This document shows positions 40,241 to 49,037 of a stretch of 64,000 nucleotides of DNA, piece by piece. Under the pieces are notes generated by a model. It was not told the origin of the DNA and searched no databases. It saw only the letters and a list, made by a program, of their open reading frames with translations. The first letter of the stretch is position 1. Each line of letters opens with the position of its first letter. The DNA is taken from positions 124,001 to 188,000 of the forward strand of contig NZ_VFPB01000005.1 in assembly GCF_006716465.1 (NCBI RefSeq), written 5' to 3'. Both the position numbers and the translations under genes were made by a program. The DNA is from Pseudoxanthomonas sp. 3HH-4. Its GTDB lineage: Bacteria; Pseudomonadota; Gammaproteobacteria; Xanthomonadales; Xanthomonadaceae.

Positions 40241-41710
40241 ATGACCGAACGCCAGCGCCGCACCAAGATCCTCGCCACCCTCGGACCGGCGACGGACCCG
40301 CCCGGCGTGCTCGAAGAATTGTTCCGTGCCGGCGTCAACGTGGTGCGCCTGAACTTCTCCCACGGTGATCCGTCGGGTCAGGCCAAGCGCGCCGCGGCGG
40401 TGCGTCTGGCGGCGCAGCGCGTGGGCGCGGAGGTCGGCATCCTCGCCGACCTGCCAGGGCCGAAGATCCGCGTCGAGCGGTTTGCCGAAGGCAAGGTGGT
40501 GCTGAAGACCGGCGACCGCTTCGACCTGGTGGCCCGTGTCGACGCGCCCCCGGGCGATGCCTCGCAGGTGGGCGTCAGCTATCTCGGTCTGCCGGGCGAC
40601 GTGGAAGCCGGTGATGTCCTCCTGCTGGACGACGGCCTGATGCAGTTGCAGGTGGTGAAGGTCGACGGCGAGCGCATCGTCTGCACCGTGCTCAACGACG
40701 GCGTGTTGTCCGACCGCAAGGGTCTGAACAAGCAGGGTGGCGGCCTCTCGCTGGGCGCGTTGACCGAGCGCGACCGCGAGCTGATCGCTTACGTGGCCGA
40801 GAACATCGGCGTGGACTTCATCGCCGTGTCGTTCTGCCGCAATGCCGACGACATGAACGAAGCGCGCCGCATCGCGCGCGAACACGGCTGCGACGCAGCG
40901 CTGGTCTCCAAGATCGAACGCACCGAGGCCATCGAGAACCTGGCCGAGATCGTCGATGCCAGCGACGTGGTGATGGTGGCGCGCGGCGACCTGGGCGTGG
41001 AGATCGGCGATGCCGAACTGCCTGGCCTGCAGAAGAAGATCATCCGGGAGTCGCTGGCGCGCAACAAGGTGGTGATCACCGCCACCCAGATGCTGCAGTC
41101 TATGGTGGACAGCCCGATCCCGACACGTGCCGAAGTGCTGGACGTGGCGAACGCCGTCATCGATGGCACCGACGCGGTGATGCTGTCGGCAGAAACCGCC
41201 GCGGGCAGCTATCCCGTGCGCGCGGTCGAGGCGATGGCACGCATCTGCTTGGGCGCCGAGAAGCAGTTCGAGATGGATACTGATTTCGAGAAGGCGCCGC
41301 GCAATCTCGAGCGCGCCGACCAGGCCATCGCGATGGCGACGATGTTCCTGTCAGAGCACATCGGCGTGCGCGCGATCGTGGCGATGACCGAATCCGGCGG
41401 CACGGCGCGCTTCCTGTCGCGCTTCCGTTCCAATGCGCCGATCTACGCGTTCTCGCGCCACGACGGCGCGCGCCGCAAGATGGCGATGATCCGCGATGTG
41501 TTCCCCATCGCCTTCGACAGCCGTGGACTTGCGCCGCGCGAAGCCGCGCGCGATGCGATGCGCGTGCTGCATGACCGCGAATTGCTGGCCGAGGGCGATC
41601 GCGTGATCTTCACCAGCGGCGACCACATGGAAAAGCACGGCGCCACCAATACCTTGCGCCTGCTGCAGATGGGCGAGCGCGGCAAGGCCGAGGGGCTGGG
41701 CGAGCTGTAA
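40241..41710 (+). CDS. pyk: Pyruvate kinase
   Basis: Makes pyruvate and ATP from phosphoenolpyruvate. The 489 residues include RRTKILATLGPATDPP, NVVRLNFSHG, ADLPGPKIRVERF, the active-site VSKIERTEAIENL, VMVARGDLGVEIG, TATQMLQSM and DGTDAVMLSAETA. The C-terminal domain ends with the EGDRVIFTSGDHMEKHGATNT block. ATG at 40241 matches the family N-terminus; an in-frame upstream start at 40205 is less likely. Confidence 0.97.
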   Translation: MTERQRRTKILATLGPATDPPGVLEELFRAGVNVVRLNFSHGDPSGQAKRAAAVRLAAQRVGAEVGILADLPGPKIRVERFAEGKVVLKTGDRFDLVARVDAPPGDASQVGVSYLGLPGDVEAGDVLLLDDGLMQLQVVKVDGERIVCTVLNDGVLSDRKGLNKQGGGLSLGALTERDRELIAYVAENIGVDFIAVSFCRNADDMNEARRIAREHGCDAALVSKIERTEAIENLAEIVDASDVVMVARGDLGVEIGDAELPGLQKKIIRESLARNKVVITATQMLQSMVDSPIPTRAEVLDVANAVIDGTDAVMLSAETAAGSYPVRAVEAMARICLGAEKQFEMDTDFEKAPRNLERADQAIAMATMFLSEHIGVRAIVAMTESGGTARFLSRFRSNAPIYAFSRHDGARRKMAMIRDVFPIAFDSRGLAPREAARDAMRVLHDRELLAEGDRVIFTSGDHMEKHGATNTLRLLQMGERGKAEGLGEL

Positions 41711-41728
41711 ACACCGGGAGGTTGACGC

Positions 41729-42280
41729 GTGACAAGGACGAACGCCTACACGCTGCTGTGCATCGCGATCCGCGCCGTCATCGTGTGGGTCGCGGCGAAC
41801 TCCCTGGTCGGCGTTCCTTCGCTCCTGTTCGCGATCCGGCGCGGCGAGATGCCACTGGGCAGCGCAGGCACGTCGCTGGCGATCATGGCGACCGTGCTCG
41901 GCCTCCTGGCGCTGGCGTGGCTCTTCGCCGACAAACTGGCGCGACTTGCCTTGTCGAGCCCGAAGGAGCAGGTGTTCGAGAGCGACCTGGAGCCGCGCGT
42001 ATGGCTGGGCCTCGCAATTTCCGTCATCGGCGCCTGGTTCCTGTTCGTCGCCTTGAAGGACGCGGCCTACCTGCTGGTGCGCTGGGTGATCTTGTCGCGC
42101 GCGCTGCCAGGCTCCCTGACGTTGGACAACGGACTGGACCAATTGCTGCCGGATGCCGTTGCCACGGTGTTCGAAGCCGTGCTCGCGATGGTGTTCCTGC
42201 TGCGCGGCCGCGGCATCTCCAACATGATCCATCGCTGGCGCTATGGTGATCTCAAAGCAGAGCCGTCGGATCCCGCGTGA
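41729..42280 (+). CDS. Hypothetical inner-membrane protein
   Basis: Unrecognised 183-residue protein with four predicted transmembrane segments: about residues 8-35, 48-68, 92-112 and 145-165. It starts at GTG with GGGAGG 7 bases upstream, 18 bases after pyk, so it is probably co-transcribed with pyk. The C-terminus (HRWRYGDLKAEPSDPA) is polar and likely cytoplasmic. Confidence 0.78.
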   Translation: MTRTNAYTLLCIAIRAVIVWVAANSLVGVPSLLFAIRRGEMPLGSAGTSLAIMATVLGLLALAWLFADKLARLALSSPKEQVFESDLEPRVWLGLAISVIGAWFLFVALKDAAYLLVRWVILSRALPGSLTLDNGLDQLLPDAVATVFEAVLAMVFLLRGRGISNMIHRWRYGDLKAEPSDPA

Positions 42281-42289
42281 GCCGGTGAC

Positions 42290-42309
42290 GCATGGAACCG
42301 GTTCCATGC
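42290..42309. promoter_or_regulatory. 20-bp perfect palindrome, candidate LacI-family operator
   Basis: GCATGGAACCGGTTCCATGC is a perfect palindrome with a central CG, the layout typical of LacI-family operators. It lies 10 bases after the membrane protein stop and 116 bases before the aldolase start. No T-tract follows, so it is less likely to be a terminator. Confidence 0.5.
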
Positions 42310-42386
42310 ATTGACGCGTGCTGCTCACGCAGGCGCGCCTCAGCGCGTTCTTTGCCGCGTTCGCCCGCTCGGGTGGTGACGCGGGC

Positions 42387-42392
42387 TACAAT
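42387..42392 (+). promoter_or_regulatory. Putative -10 element of the aldolase gene
   Basis: GGGCTACAATTGG contains TACAAT, 34 bases before the aldolase ATG. Confidence 0.5.
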
Positions 42393-42425
42393 TGGTATCT
42401 TTCCCGCCGCTTCCCCAGGAACCCC

Positions 42426-43430
42426 ATGAGTATCGAACAGCTTGCCGAAACCGCCCAGGCCATGGTGGCCGCGGGCAAGGGCATCATCGCGATCGACGAG
42501 TCCACCACCACCATCGCCAAGCGGTTCCAGGGCGTGGGCATCGAGAACACGGAAGAAAATCGTCGCGCCTACCGCGAGCTGCTGCTCACCACGCCGAAGC
42601 TGTCGGACTACATTTCCGGTGCCATCCTGTTCGACGAAACCCTGCGCCAGTCCACCAAGGACGGCGTGCCGTTCGCCAAGTACATGAGCGACAACGGCAT
42701 CATCCCCGGCATCAAGGTCGACAAGGGCACGCACGCCCTGGCCGGTTGCCCGGGTGAAGTGGTCACCGAAGGTCTGGACGGCCTGCGCGACCGCCTGAAG
42801 GAGTATTACAAGCTTGGCGCGCGCTTCGCCAAGTGGCGTGCGGTCATCACCATCGGCGAAGACATCCCCTCGGGCACCTGCATCGAGGCGAATGCCCACG
42901 CACTGGCCCGTTATGCCGCGCTGTGCCAGGAGTGCGGCCTGGTGCCGATGGTGGAGCCGGAAGTGCTGATGGACGGCGACCACAACATCGAGGTCTGCTA
43001 CGAAGTGACCGAAGCCGTGCTGCGCTCGCTGTTTGGTGCGCTGTACGAGCAGAACGTGTTGCTGGAAGGCACCATCCTGAAGGCCTCGATGGTCATCGCC
43101 GGCAAGGATTGCGAGGAGCAGGCCGATGTCGACGAAGTGGCCGAGTCCACCGTGATGTGCCTGAAGAGCACGGTGCCGGCGATCCTGCCGGGCGTGGTGT
43201 TCCTGTCCGGCGGCCAGACCGACGAACAGTCCACCGCCCACCTCAATGCGATGAACCAGCTGGGCAGCCTGCCGTGGCCGCTGAGCTTTTCCTACGGCCG
43301 TGCAATGCAATCCGCCGCGCTGAAGCTGTGGTCGCAGGATCTGGTGGGCAACTTCGCCAAGGCCCAGGCCGTGGTGTACGAGCGCGCCAAGGAAAATGGC
43401 CTGGCTGCGCAGGGCAAGTGGGAAGGCTGA
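42426..43430 (+). CDS. Fructose-bisphosphate aldolase, class I
   Basis: Cleaves fructose 1,6-bisphosphate through a Schiff base. The 334-residue protein is a eukaryote-like class I enzyme: GKGIIAIDESTTTIAKRF, PGIKVDKG, AKWRAVI and the Schiff-base lysine in LLEGTILKASMVIAGK are present. Zinc ligands of class II enzymes are absent. ATG at 42426 gives the family N-terminus. It completes the glycolytic gene group gap, pgk, pyk. Confidence 0.95.
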   Translation: MSIEQLAETAQAMVAAGKGIIAIDESTTTIAKRFQGVGIENTEENRRAYRELLLTTPKLSDYISGAILFDETLRQSTKDGVPFAKYMSDNGIIPGIKVDKGTHALAGCPGEVVTEGLDGLRDRLKEYYKLGARFAKWRAVITIGEDIPSGTCIEANAHALARYAALCQECGLVPMVEPEVLMDGDHNIEVCYEVTEAVLRSLFGALYEQNVLLEGTILKASMVIAGKDCEEQADVDEVAESTVMCLKSTVPAILPGVVFLSGGQTDEQSTAHLNAMNQLGSLPWPLSFSYGRAMQSAALKLWSQDLVGNFAKAQAVVYERAKENGLAAQGKWEG

Positions 43431-43457
43431 TCGCCTGCGCCACCTCGAAGTAATTTC

Positions 43458-43487
43458 GACGCCGGCCTCGTGCCGGCGTCGTCGTTT
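43458..43487 (+). terminator. Probable terminator after the aldolase gene
   Basis: GACGCCGGC (43458-43466) and GCCGGCGTC (43472-43480) form a 9-bp stem with loop CTCGT, followed by GTCGTTT. Confidence 0.65.
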
Positions 43488-43533
43488 CCGGGGGTCGGAA
43501 TCCAGGCGCCCGGTGGCGTCCGTTCCATCAAAC

Positions 43534-43560
43534 CGTCATTCCCGCGCAGGCGGGAACCCA
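43534..43560. repeat. Short palindromic repeat unit
   Basis: GTCATTCCCGCGCAGGCGGG followed by AACCCAG is a widespread kind of dispersed repeat; arms TTCCCGC and GCGGGAA pair around GCAG. A related but divergent unit lies at 60605-60720. Confidence 0.5.
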
Positions 43561-43649
43561 GTGCCTTCAGCGTCGGCGACGAAAAGTCGCAGGGTCTCCC
43601 CTTTATCCCGCGGCGAAAGCGCGGCTGAACAGATGTTCTTCGCCTTGAA

Positions 43650-43680
43650 TATAATTGCCTAAGCATCTATATCATAGGCA
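43650..43680. promoter_or_regulatory. Promoter and candidate MarR operator of the efflux cassette
   Basis: A perfect -10 TATAAT (43650-43655) is followed by the inverted repeat TGCCTA (43656-43661) and TAGGCA (43675-43680). The repeat lies between the -10 and the ATG at 43684, as expected for autorepression by the MarR protein. Confidence 0.6.
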
Positions 43681-43683
43681 CCC

Positions 43684-44157
43684 ATGAAGACCTCAGCCGG
43701 CAAGAGCACCATCGGTTACCTGATCGCGGACCTCAGCCGGCTGTTCGGCCGGGTCTTCGACCGTCGCGCCGCCCACTTGGGCCTGACCCGCGTGCAGTGG
43801 CGCGCGCTCAAGCGCATCCACCAGAGCGAAGGCATCACCCAGTCCGAGCTGGCGGATCTGCTCGACATGGAGCCGATCGCCGTCGGCCGCGTGATCGATC
43901 GCCTGCAGAAGGCCGGCTTCGTCGAGCGCCGCAGCGACCCGGACGACCGGCGCGTCTGGCGCCTGCACCTGCTGCCGCAGTCCGACGCGGTGATGCACGA
44001 CATCGAAGCCGTCGCCACGTCGGTCCGCGAGGACTGCCTGGCCGGCGTCGATCCGGACGAACTGGTGACGGCGATGAAGGTGCTCGGCCAAGTTCGCGAA
44101 AACCTCTCCCTGCTCGACCGCGCCAGTCGCGCCGAGTCCTCCCTCCGCAAGAACTGA
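43684..44157 (+). CDS. MarR-family transcriptional regulator
   Basis: Winged-helix dimeric repressor of 157 residues. QWRALKRIHQSEGITQSELADLL forms the helix-turn-helix lead-in, EPIAVGRVIDRLQKAGFVER the recognition helix and RRSDPDDRRVWRLHLL the wing. Long N- and C-terminal helices form the dimer interface. It heads an emrA-emrB cassette and most likely represses it, releasing on binding a phenolic or drug-like ligand. Ligand unknown. Confidence 0.92.
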   Translation: MKTSAGKSTIGYLIADLSRLFGRVFDRRAAHLGLTRVQWRALKRIHQSEGITQSELADLLDMEPIAVGRVIDRLQKAGFVERRSDPDDRRVWRLHLLPQSDAVMHDIEAVATSVREDCLAGVDPDELVTAMKVLGQVRENLSLLDRASRAESSLRKN

Positions 44158-44165
44158 CCCCCACC

Positions 44166-45257
44166 ATGACCAGCAAGATCAACGAAGCCGGCGAAAGCGC
44201 GGCCAAACCCTCCGCTCCCAAGCGCCGCCGCGTGCCGGTGTGGCTGTGGGTCGCCGGCCCGCTGGCGGTCGCCGGCTTCTTCGGCTGGGAGTACGTGGCC
44301 TCGCAGCGTGAAGTCAGCACCGACAACGCCTACATCAAGGCCGAACGCATCCTGATCGCGCCGCAGGTCGGCGGCCGCGTGGTCGAAGTCGCCGTGCAGC
44401 AGAACCAGCCGGTGAAGAAGGGCGACCTGCTGTTCCGTATCGACGCCGATCCGCTGACGATCGCGGTGGCGCAGAACGAAGCGCTGGTCGCGCGCATGGC
44501 CAACACGGCCAGCGCCAGTCGCGCCAAGGTGGTCGGTACCGGCACCTCGATCCAGGCCGCGCGCGAAACGCTGGCGTGGGCGCAGCGCGATTTCCAGCGC
44601 ATGCAGCAGCTCGCCGGCCAGCAGCTCGTCTCGCGCAAGATGCTGGACGACGCGCGCCACGCGGTCGCCGAAGCGCGCACCGACCTGGGCGACGCCATCG
44701 CCACGCAATCCGAGGCCACCGCCTCGCTGAGCGGCAGCCCGGGCACGCCGACGCAGGACCTGCCGGAATACCGCGCCGCGATGGCGATGCTCGCGAAGGC
44801 GAAGCTGGACCTGGCGCATGCCGAGGTCCGCGCGCCGGTCGACGGCATCGTCGGCCTGCACGACCTGCAGGTGGGCGAGTACATCAACGTCGGCCAGTCT
44901 GCGATGCCGCTGGTCGCCACCTCGCCGATCTGGGTGGAGGCCAACTTCAAGGAAACCGAGCTGACGAAGATGCAGGTCGGCCAGGCCGCGACGATCGAAG
45001 TCGACTCCTACCCCGGCGTGAAGTGGAAGGCGCACGTGGCCTCCATTGCGCCGGCCTCCGGTGCCGAGTTCAGCGTGCTGCCGCCGCAGAACGCGACAGG
45101 CAACTGGGTGAAGATCGTGCAGCGCATCCCGGTGCGCCTCGAGATCGACAGCGCTGCCGCCGATGCGCCGCAGCTGCGCGCCGGCATGAGCGCGGACGTG
45201 CATGTCGAACTGCGCGATGGCGGCACCGCTTCCAGTCGCGCGACCGCCGCGCGCTGA
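44166..45257 (+). CDS. emrA: HlyD-family efflux adaptor (EmrA type)
   Basis: Periplasmic adaptor of 363 residues that joins an MFS exporter to an outer-membrane channel. Order: cytoplasmic tail, one transmembrane helix (about residues 23-42), split biotinyl-lipoyl domain (STDNAYIKAERILIAPQVGGRV, then AEVRAPVDGIVGLHDLQVGEYI), coiled-coil hairpin and beta-barrel. The start is 8 bases after the marR stop. No outer-membrane channel gene is adjacent. Confidence 0.92.
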   Translation: MTSKINEAGESAAKPSAPKRRRVPVWLWVAGPLAVAGFFGWEYVASQREVSTDNAYIKAERILIAPQVGGRVVEVAVQQNQPVKKGDLLFRIDADPLTIAVAQNEALVARMANTASASRAKVVGTGTSIQAARETLAWAQRDFQRMQQLAGQQLVSRKMLDDARHAVAEARTDLGDAIATQSEATASLSGSPGTPTQDLPEYRAAMAMLAKAKLDLAHAEVRAPVDGIVGLHDLQVGEYINVGQSAMPLVATSPIWVEANFKETELTKMQVGQAATIEVDSYPGVKWKAHVASIAPASGAEFSVLPPQNATGNWVKIVQRIPVRLEIDSAAADAPQLRAGMSADVHVELRDGGTASSRATAAR

Positions 45258-45397
45258 GGTTTGTTTTCCATGTCATCCCGGGCGTGCGCGGAGGCGGGCG
45301 AGGGCACTGTGGTGGGGCCTGGCCCCGCTTACGCCGCGCCCCGGGTGACCTCTGGATCGGCGTGCATCACGCGCATCGATCCCTTCCGGAATTCCCC

Positions 45398-46954
45398 ATG
45401 AGCACAACTGCCGTTCCCGCTGCGCCTGCGCAGGAAGACACCGGCAAGCGCACGCTGCTGGTCGGTTCGGTGATGCTGGCCACGCTGATGCAGGCGCTGG
45501 ACACCACCATCGCCAACGTCGCGCTGCCCGACATGCAGGGCTCGCTGTCGGCCACCCAGGACCAGGTGTCGTGGGTGCTGACCAGCTATATCGTCGCCGC
45601 CGCCATCCTGACGCCGGTGACCGGTTGGCTGGCGGGCCGATTGGGGCGCCGCCGCCTGCTGATCATCGCGGTCAGCGGCTTCACCGTCGCCTCGTTGCTG
45701 TGCGGCATCGCCAGCGGCATCGGCGAAATGGTGCTGTTCCGCATCCTGCAGGGCGTATTCGGCGCCTCACTGGTGCCGATCTCGCAGTCGCTGCTGCTCG
45801 ATGCCTTCCCGAAGGAAAAGCACGGCGCCGCGATGGCGATGTGGGGCATGGGCATCATGGTCGGGCCCATCCTCGGTCCGCCCCTCGGTGGCTTCCTGAC
45901 CCAGAACTACAGCTGGCACTGGGTGTTCCTGATCAACCTGCCGATCGGCATCCTCGCGCTGGTCGGCATCATGGCCAGCGTGAAGAAGGACGTGGTGCAG
46001 GAACGCAAGCTCGATGGCGTCGGGCTGGGCCTGCTGGCGCTGGGCATTGGCGCGCTGCAGCTGTTCCTGGACCGCGGGCAGAGCGAGGACTGGTTCGGCA
46101 GCGTCGAGATACAGATCGAGGCTGCGCTCGCGTTCCTCGCGCTCTACATGTACGGCCTGTGGTGGTGGCGCAAGCGCGAGCACGCGCTGCTCGACCTGGG
46201 CCTGCTGAAGAACGCGAACTTCGCCGTCGGCTGCGCGCTGATCTTCGTCGTCGGCATCGTACTGTTCGCCACACTGGCGCTGCTGCCGCCGTACCTCAGC
46301 ACACTGATGAACTACCCGGTGCTGACCATCGGCCTGGTGCTGGCACCACGCGGCGTGGGCACGATGTTCAGCATGATGGTCGTCGGGCGCCTGCTGGGCC
46401 GCATCGACGCGCGCTGGCCGATCCTGGTTGGCATGGCCCTGATGGTGTTCTCCCTGCATGGCATGACCCAATTCGGGCCGAATGCCTCCATGCACTCCAT
46501 CGTCTGGCTGGGCGTGGTGCAGGGCATGGGCCTGGGCCTGGTGTTCGTACCGATCTCCACGGTCGCCTACGCCACGCTGGAGCCGCACCAGCGCACCGAA
46601 GCCGCGGGCCTTTTCAGCCTGGTGCGCAACATCGGCTCGTCGGTCGGCATCTCGGTGGTGATGACGATGCTGTCGCGCGCGCTTCAGGTGAACCATGCCG
46701 AGATCGGTGCACGCATCCCGGCCTTCGGTGCGGAAACCACGCTGCTACCGGCGGCGATGGATCCGTCTACTGCGACGGGACTGGCCCTGCTCAACGCGGA
46801 AGTGAACCGGCAGGCCGCCGCTATCGGTTACCTCAACGACTTCAAGCTGATGATGCTGCTCACGCTGGTGTCGATGCCGCTGGTGCTGCTGATGCGTGGC
46901 GGCAAGACGCCTTCCGGCGGCAATGCCGGTGCGGATGCGGCTGCGGCGCACTGA
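45398..46954 (+). CDS. emrB: MFS drug exporter, DHA2 family (EmrB type)
   Basis: Proton-driven exporter of 518 residues with 14 transmembrane helices. ALDTTIANVALPDMQGSL is the DHA2 N-terminal motif, GRLGRRRLLI motif A and GPILGPPLGGFLTQNYSWHWVF motif C. It works with the adjacent EmrA. The 140-base gap before it holds no gene that I can see. Confidence 0.93.
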   Translation: MSTTAVPAAPAQEDTGKRTLLVGSVMLATLMQALDTTIANVALPDMQGSLSATQDQVSWVLTSYIVAAAILTPVTGWLAGRLGRRRLLIIAVSGFTVASLLCGIASGIGEMVLFRILQGVFGASLVPISQSLLLDAFPKEKHGAAMAMWGMGIMVGPILGPPLGGFLTQNYSWHWVFLINLPIGILALVGIMASVKKDVVQERKLDGVGLGLLALGIGALQLFLDRGQSEDWFGSVEIQIEAALAFLALYMYGLWWWRKREHALLDLGLLKNANFAVGCALIFVVGIVLFATLALLPPYLSTLMNYPVLTIGLVLAPRGVGTMFSMMVVGRLLGRIDARWPILVGMALMVFSLHGMTQFGPNASMHSIVWLGVVQGMGLGLVFVPISTVAYATLEPHQRTEAAGLFSLVRNIGSSVGISVVMTMLSRALQVNHAEIGARIPAFGAETTLLPAAMDPSTATGLALLNAEVNRQAAAIGYLNDFKLMMLLTLVSMPLVLLMRGGKTPSGGNAGADAAAAH

Positions 46955-46955
46955 C

Positions 46956-47342
46956 ATGCGCATCGAAGGTCTGCATCACGTCGCGATCATCGCGTCGGAC
47001 TATGCGCGGTCGAAGCGCTTCTACACCGAGGTGCTGGGGCTGAACGTGATCGCCGAGCATTACCGCGCCGAACGCGATTCATGGAAGCTCGATCTCGCAT
47101 TACCCGATGGCACGCAGGTAGAGCTGTTCTCGTTCCCGTCGCCGCCAGCGCGCGTGTCGCGCCCGGAAGCGTGCGGCCTGCGGCACCTGGCGCTGCGTGT
47201 CGTCGATCTCGATGCCGCCGTCGCCCACCTGCACGCGCATGGCGTGGCGACCGAACCGGTACGCGTGGACGAATACACCGGCCGCCGCTTCACCTTCTTC
47301 GCCGATCCCGATGACTTGCCGCTGGAGCTGTACGAGCAGTGA
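46956..47342 (+). CDS. VOC (glyoxalase/bleomycin resistance) superfamily protein
   Basis: Small metal-binding protein of 128 residues with two beta-alpha-beta-beta-beta units. GLHHVAIIASDYARSKRFYTEVLGL gives the first metal His, and LRHLALRVVDLDAAVAHL and DPDDLPLELYE supply the other His and Glu. It resembles the YaeR-type glyoxalase-like group; substrate unknown. It starts 1 base after the emrB stop, so it may be co-transcribed with the efflux genes. Confidence 0.87.
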   Translation: MRIEGLHHVAIIASDYARSKRFYTEVLGLNVIAEHYRAERDSWKLDLALPDGTQVELFSFPSPPARVSRPEACGLRHLALRVVDLDAAVAHLHAHGVATEPVRVDEYTGRRFTFFADPDDLPLELYEQ

Positions 47343-47351
47343 CGTGGTCGT

Positions 47352-47488
47352 TGTGGGAGCGACGTAAGTCGCGATCGCACGCCATCCGCAGCAGTGATTC
47401 GTGCTTGGCTCTCACACCGACAGGCATGGGGTTTCAGCAAGATCCCCGGCACCCGGAATTCACGATCGCGACTTACGTCGCTCCCACA
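47352..47488. repeat. Paired REP element with perfect 26-bp inverted arms
   Basis: Arms 47352-47377 and 47463-47488 are exact reverse complements built on TGTGGGAGCGACGTAAGTCG, separated by 85 bases with no gene. It belongs to the same family as 57536-57596 and, more distantly, 1754-1837. It may act as a terminator for the emr operon. Confidence 0.85.
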
Positions 47489-47566
47489 CCGACTTACGGA
47501 TCGCCTGTCCGCCCGCGCACCTGCTAAGGTCGCGCGACACATGATCTATCGCAGCGGGGTATACCC

Positions 47567-48034
47567 ATGAAACGCCGGGCGACGTTTTTCCTAGCCGTAT
47601 CCACAGCACTGGTGGCCAGCCCGGCACTGGCCGGCGATCTCGACTGGCTCGCCGGTCACTGGTGCGGCCAGCGCGGCAAGACCTTCAGCGAGGAAACCTG
47701 GATGGCGCCGCGCGGCGGCCTTCTCGTCGGCATGCACCGCGACTCGCGCGACGGCAATGCGACGGGCTTCGAGTTCATGCGCATCGCGCAACAGGACGGG
47801 CAATGGGTGTTCCTGGCGCAGCCGGGCGGAGGCGCAGTCACCGCGTTCCCGGCGGCCAGCGTGGAGAAGGACCGTGTCGTGTTCGCCAATCCCGCGCACG
47901 ACTTTCCGCGTCGTGTGATCTACCAGCGGCGGGACGTCGACACGCTGCATGCCCGCGTGGACGATGGCCGCGACGACGGCAAGGCGATGGAATGGACGTG
48001 GCGGCGCGACTGCGACGCGCCGCCGGCCGATTGA
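47567..48034 (+). CDS. DUF6265 family secreted protein
   Basis: Exported 155-residue protein; function unknown. The signal peptide ends at SPALA. The mature N-terminus LDWLAGHWCGQRGKTFSEETW and MAPRGGLLVGMHRDS, then GFEFMRIAQQDGQWVFLAQP, match the DUF6265 beta-barrel. GGGGTA precedes the ATG. It converges on cysK with 3 bases between stops and no terminator. Confidence 0.82.
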   Translation: MKRRATFFLAVSTALVASPALAGDLDWLAGHWCGQRGKTFSEETWMAPRGGLLVGMHRDSRDGNATGFEFMRIAQQDGQWVFLAQPGGGAVTAFPAASVEKDRVVFANPAHDFPRRVIYQRRDVDTLHARVDDGRDDGKAMEWTWRRDCDAPPAD

Positions 48035-48037
48035 ACC

Positions 48038-49012
48038 TTACGGCAGCGCGGCCTCGCCCAGCGAGGCCAGCCAGTCGTCGTCCGACCCTTCGTTGACGCC
48101 TTCGAACAGCGGCGTGGAGAAATAACGCTCGCCGGTGTCGGGCAGCATCGCCAGCAGCACGTCGCCGGGCTTGGCCTTCTGCGCGACCTGCAGTGCGGCC
48201 GCCACGGTGGCGCCGCCGGAAATGCCCACGAATATGCCTTCCTCGGCCGCCAGGCGGCGCGCGGTGGCGATGGATTCCACGTCGGTCACCGGCAGGATTT
48301 CGTCGGCGACCTCGCGGTTCAGCACGTCCGGCACGAAGTCCGGGGTCCAGCCTTGGATTTTGTGCGGCTGCCACTCCTTGCCCTGCAACAGCGAGGCGCC
48401 AGCCGGTTCGGAGGCGGTAATGCGCACTTCCGGACGCGCGACCTTCAACACTTCGCCCACGCCCGTGAGCGTGCCGCCCGTGCCCCAGCCGGTGACAAAA
48501 TGGTCGAGGCGCTGGCCGGCGAAATCGCGCAGGATTTCCGCCGCCGTCGTCTGCCGGTGATAGGCGGGATTGGCGGGATTGGCGAACTGGCGGGCAAGGA
48601 ACCAGCCGTGCTGCTTCGCCAGTTCCTCTGCGCGGCGGACCATGCCGCTGCCGCGCTCGGCGGCGGGCGTCAGGATGACCTTGGCACCGTAGGCGCGCAT
48701 CAGCTTGCGGCGCTCGATCGAGAAGGTTTCGACCATCGTGGCAACGAATTTGTAGCCGCGCGCGGCGGCGACCATGGCCAGTGCGACGCCGGTGTTGCCG
48801 GAGGTCGCTTCCACAATGGTATCGCCGGGTTTCAGCAGGCCCTTGGCTTCGGCGTCGAGGATGATCGCCAAGGCCAGGCGGTCCTTCACCGAGCCACCGG
48901 GGTTGAACGATTCGACCTTGGCGTACAGCGTGACGTGCTCGGGCGCGATGCGGTGCAGCTTGACGACCGGGGTGCGGCCGATGGTGTCCAGGATGCTGTC
49001 GTAAACGGCCAT
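48038..49012 (-). CDS. cysK: Cysteine synthase A (O-acetylserine sulfhydrylase)
   Basis: PLP enzyme that makes cysteine from O-acetylserine and sulfide, 324 residues. FNPGGSVKDRLAL carries the PLP lysine, EATSGNTGVALAMVAA the substrate loop and GWGTGGTLTGVGEVLK the phosphate cup. The start at 49012 (MAVYDSILDTIGRTP) follows GGAGA. It lies 25 bases downstream of cysG on the same strand, so sulfide formation and fixation are co-expressed. Confidence 0.95.
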   Translation of the reverse strand: MAVYDSILDTIGRTPVVKLHRIAPEHVTLYAKVESFNPGGSVKDRLALAIILDAEAKGLLKPGDTIVEATSGNTGVALAMVAAARGYKFVATMVETFSIERRKLMRAYGAKVILTPAAERGSGMVRRAEELAKQHGWFLARQFANPANPAYHRQTTAAEILRDFAGQRLDHFVTGWGTGGTLTGVGEVLKVARPEVRITASEPAGASLLQGKEWQPHKIQGWTPDFVPDVLNREVADEILPVTDVESIATARRLAAEEGIFVGISGGATVAAALQVAQKAKPGDVLLAMLPDTGERYFSTPLFEGVNEGSDDDWLASLGEAALP

Positions 49013-49037
49013 GGGGTCTCCGTGGGTAAGCGGTGGA

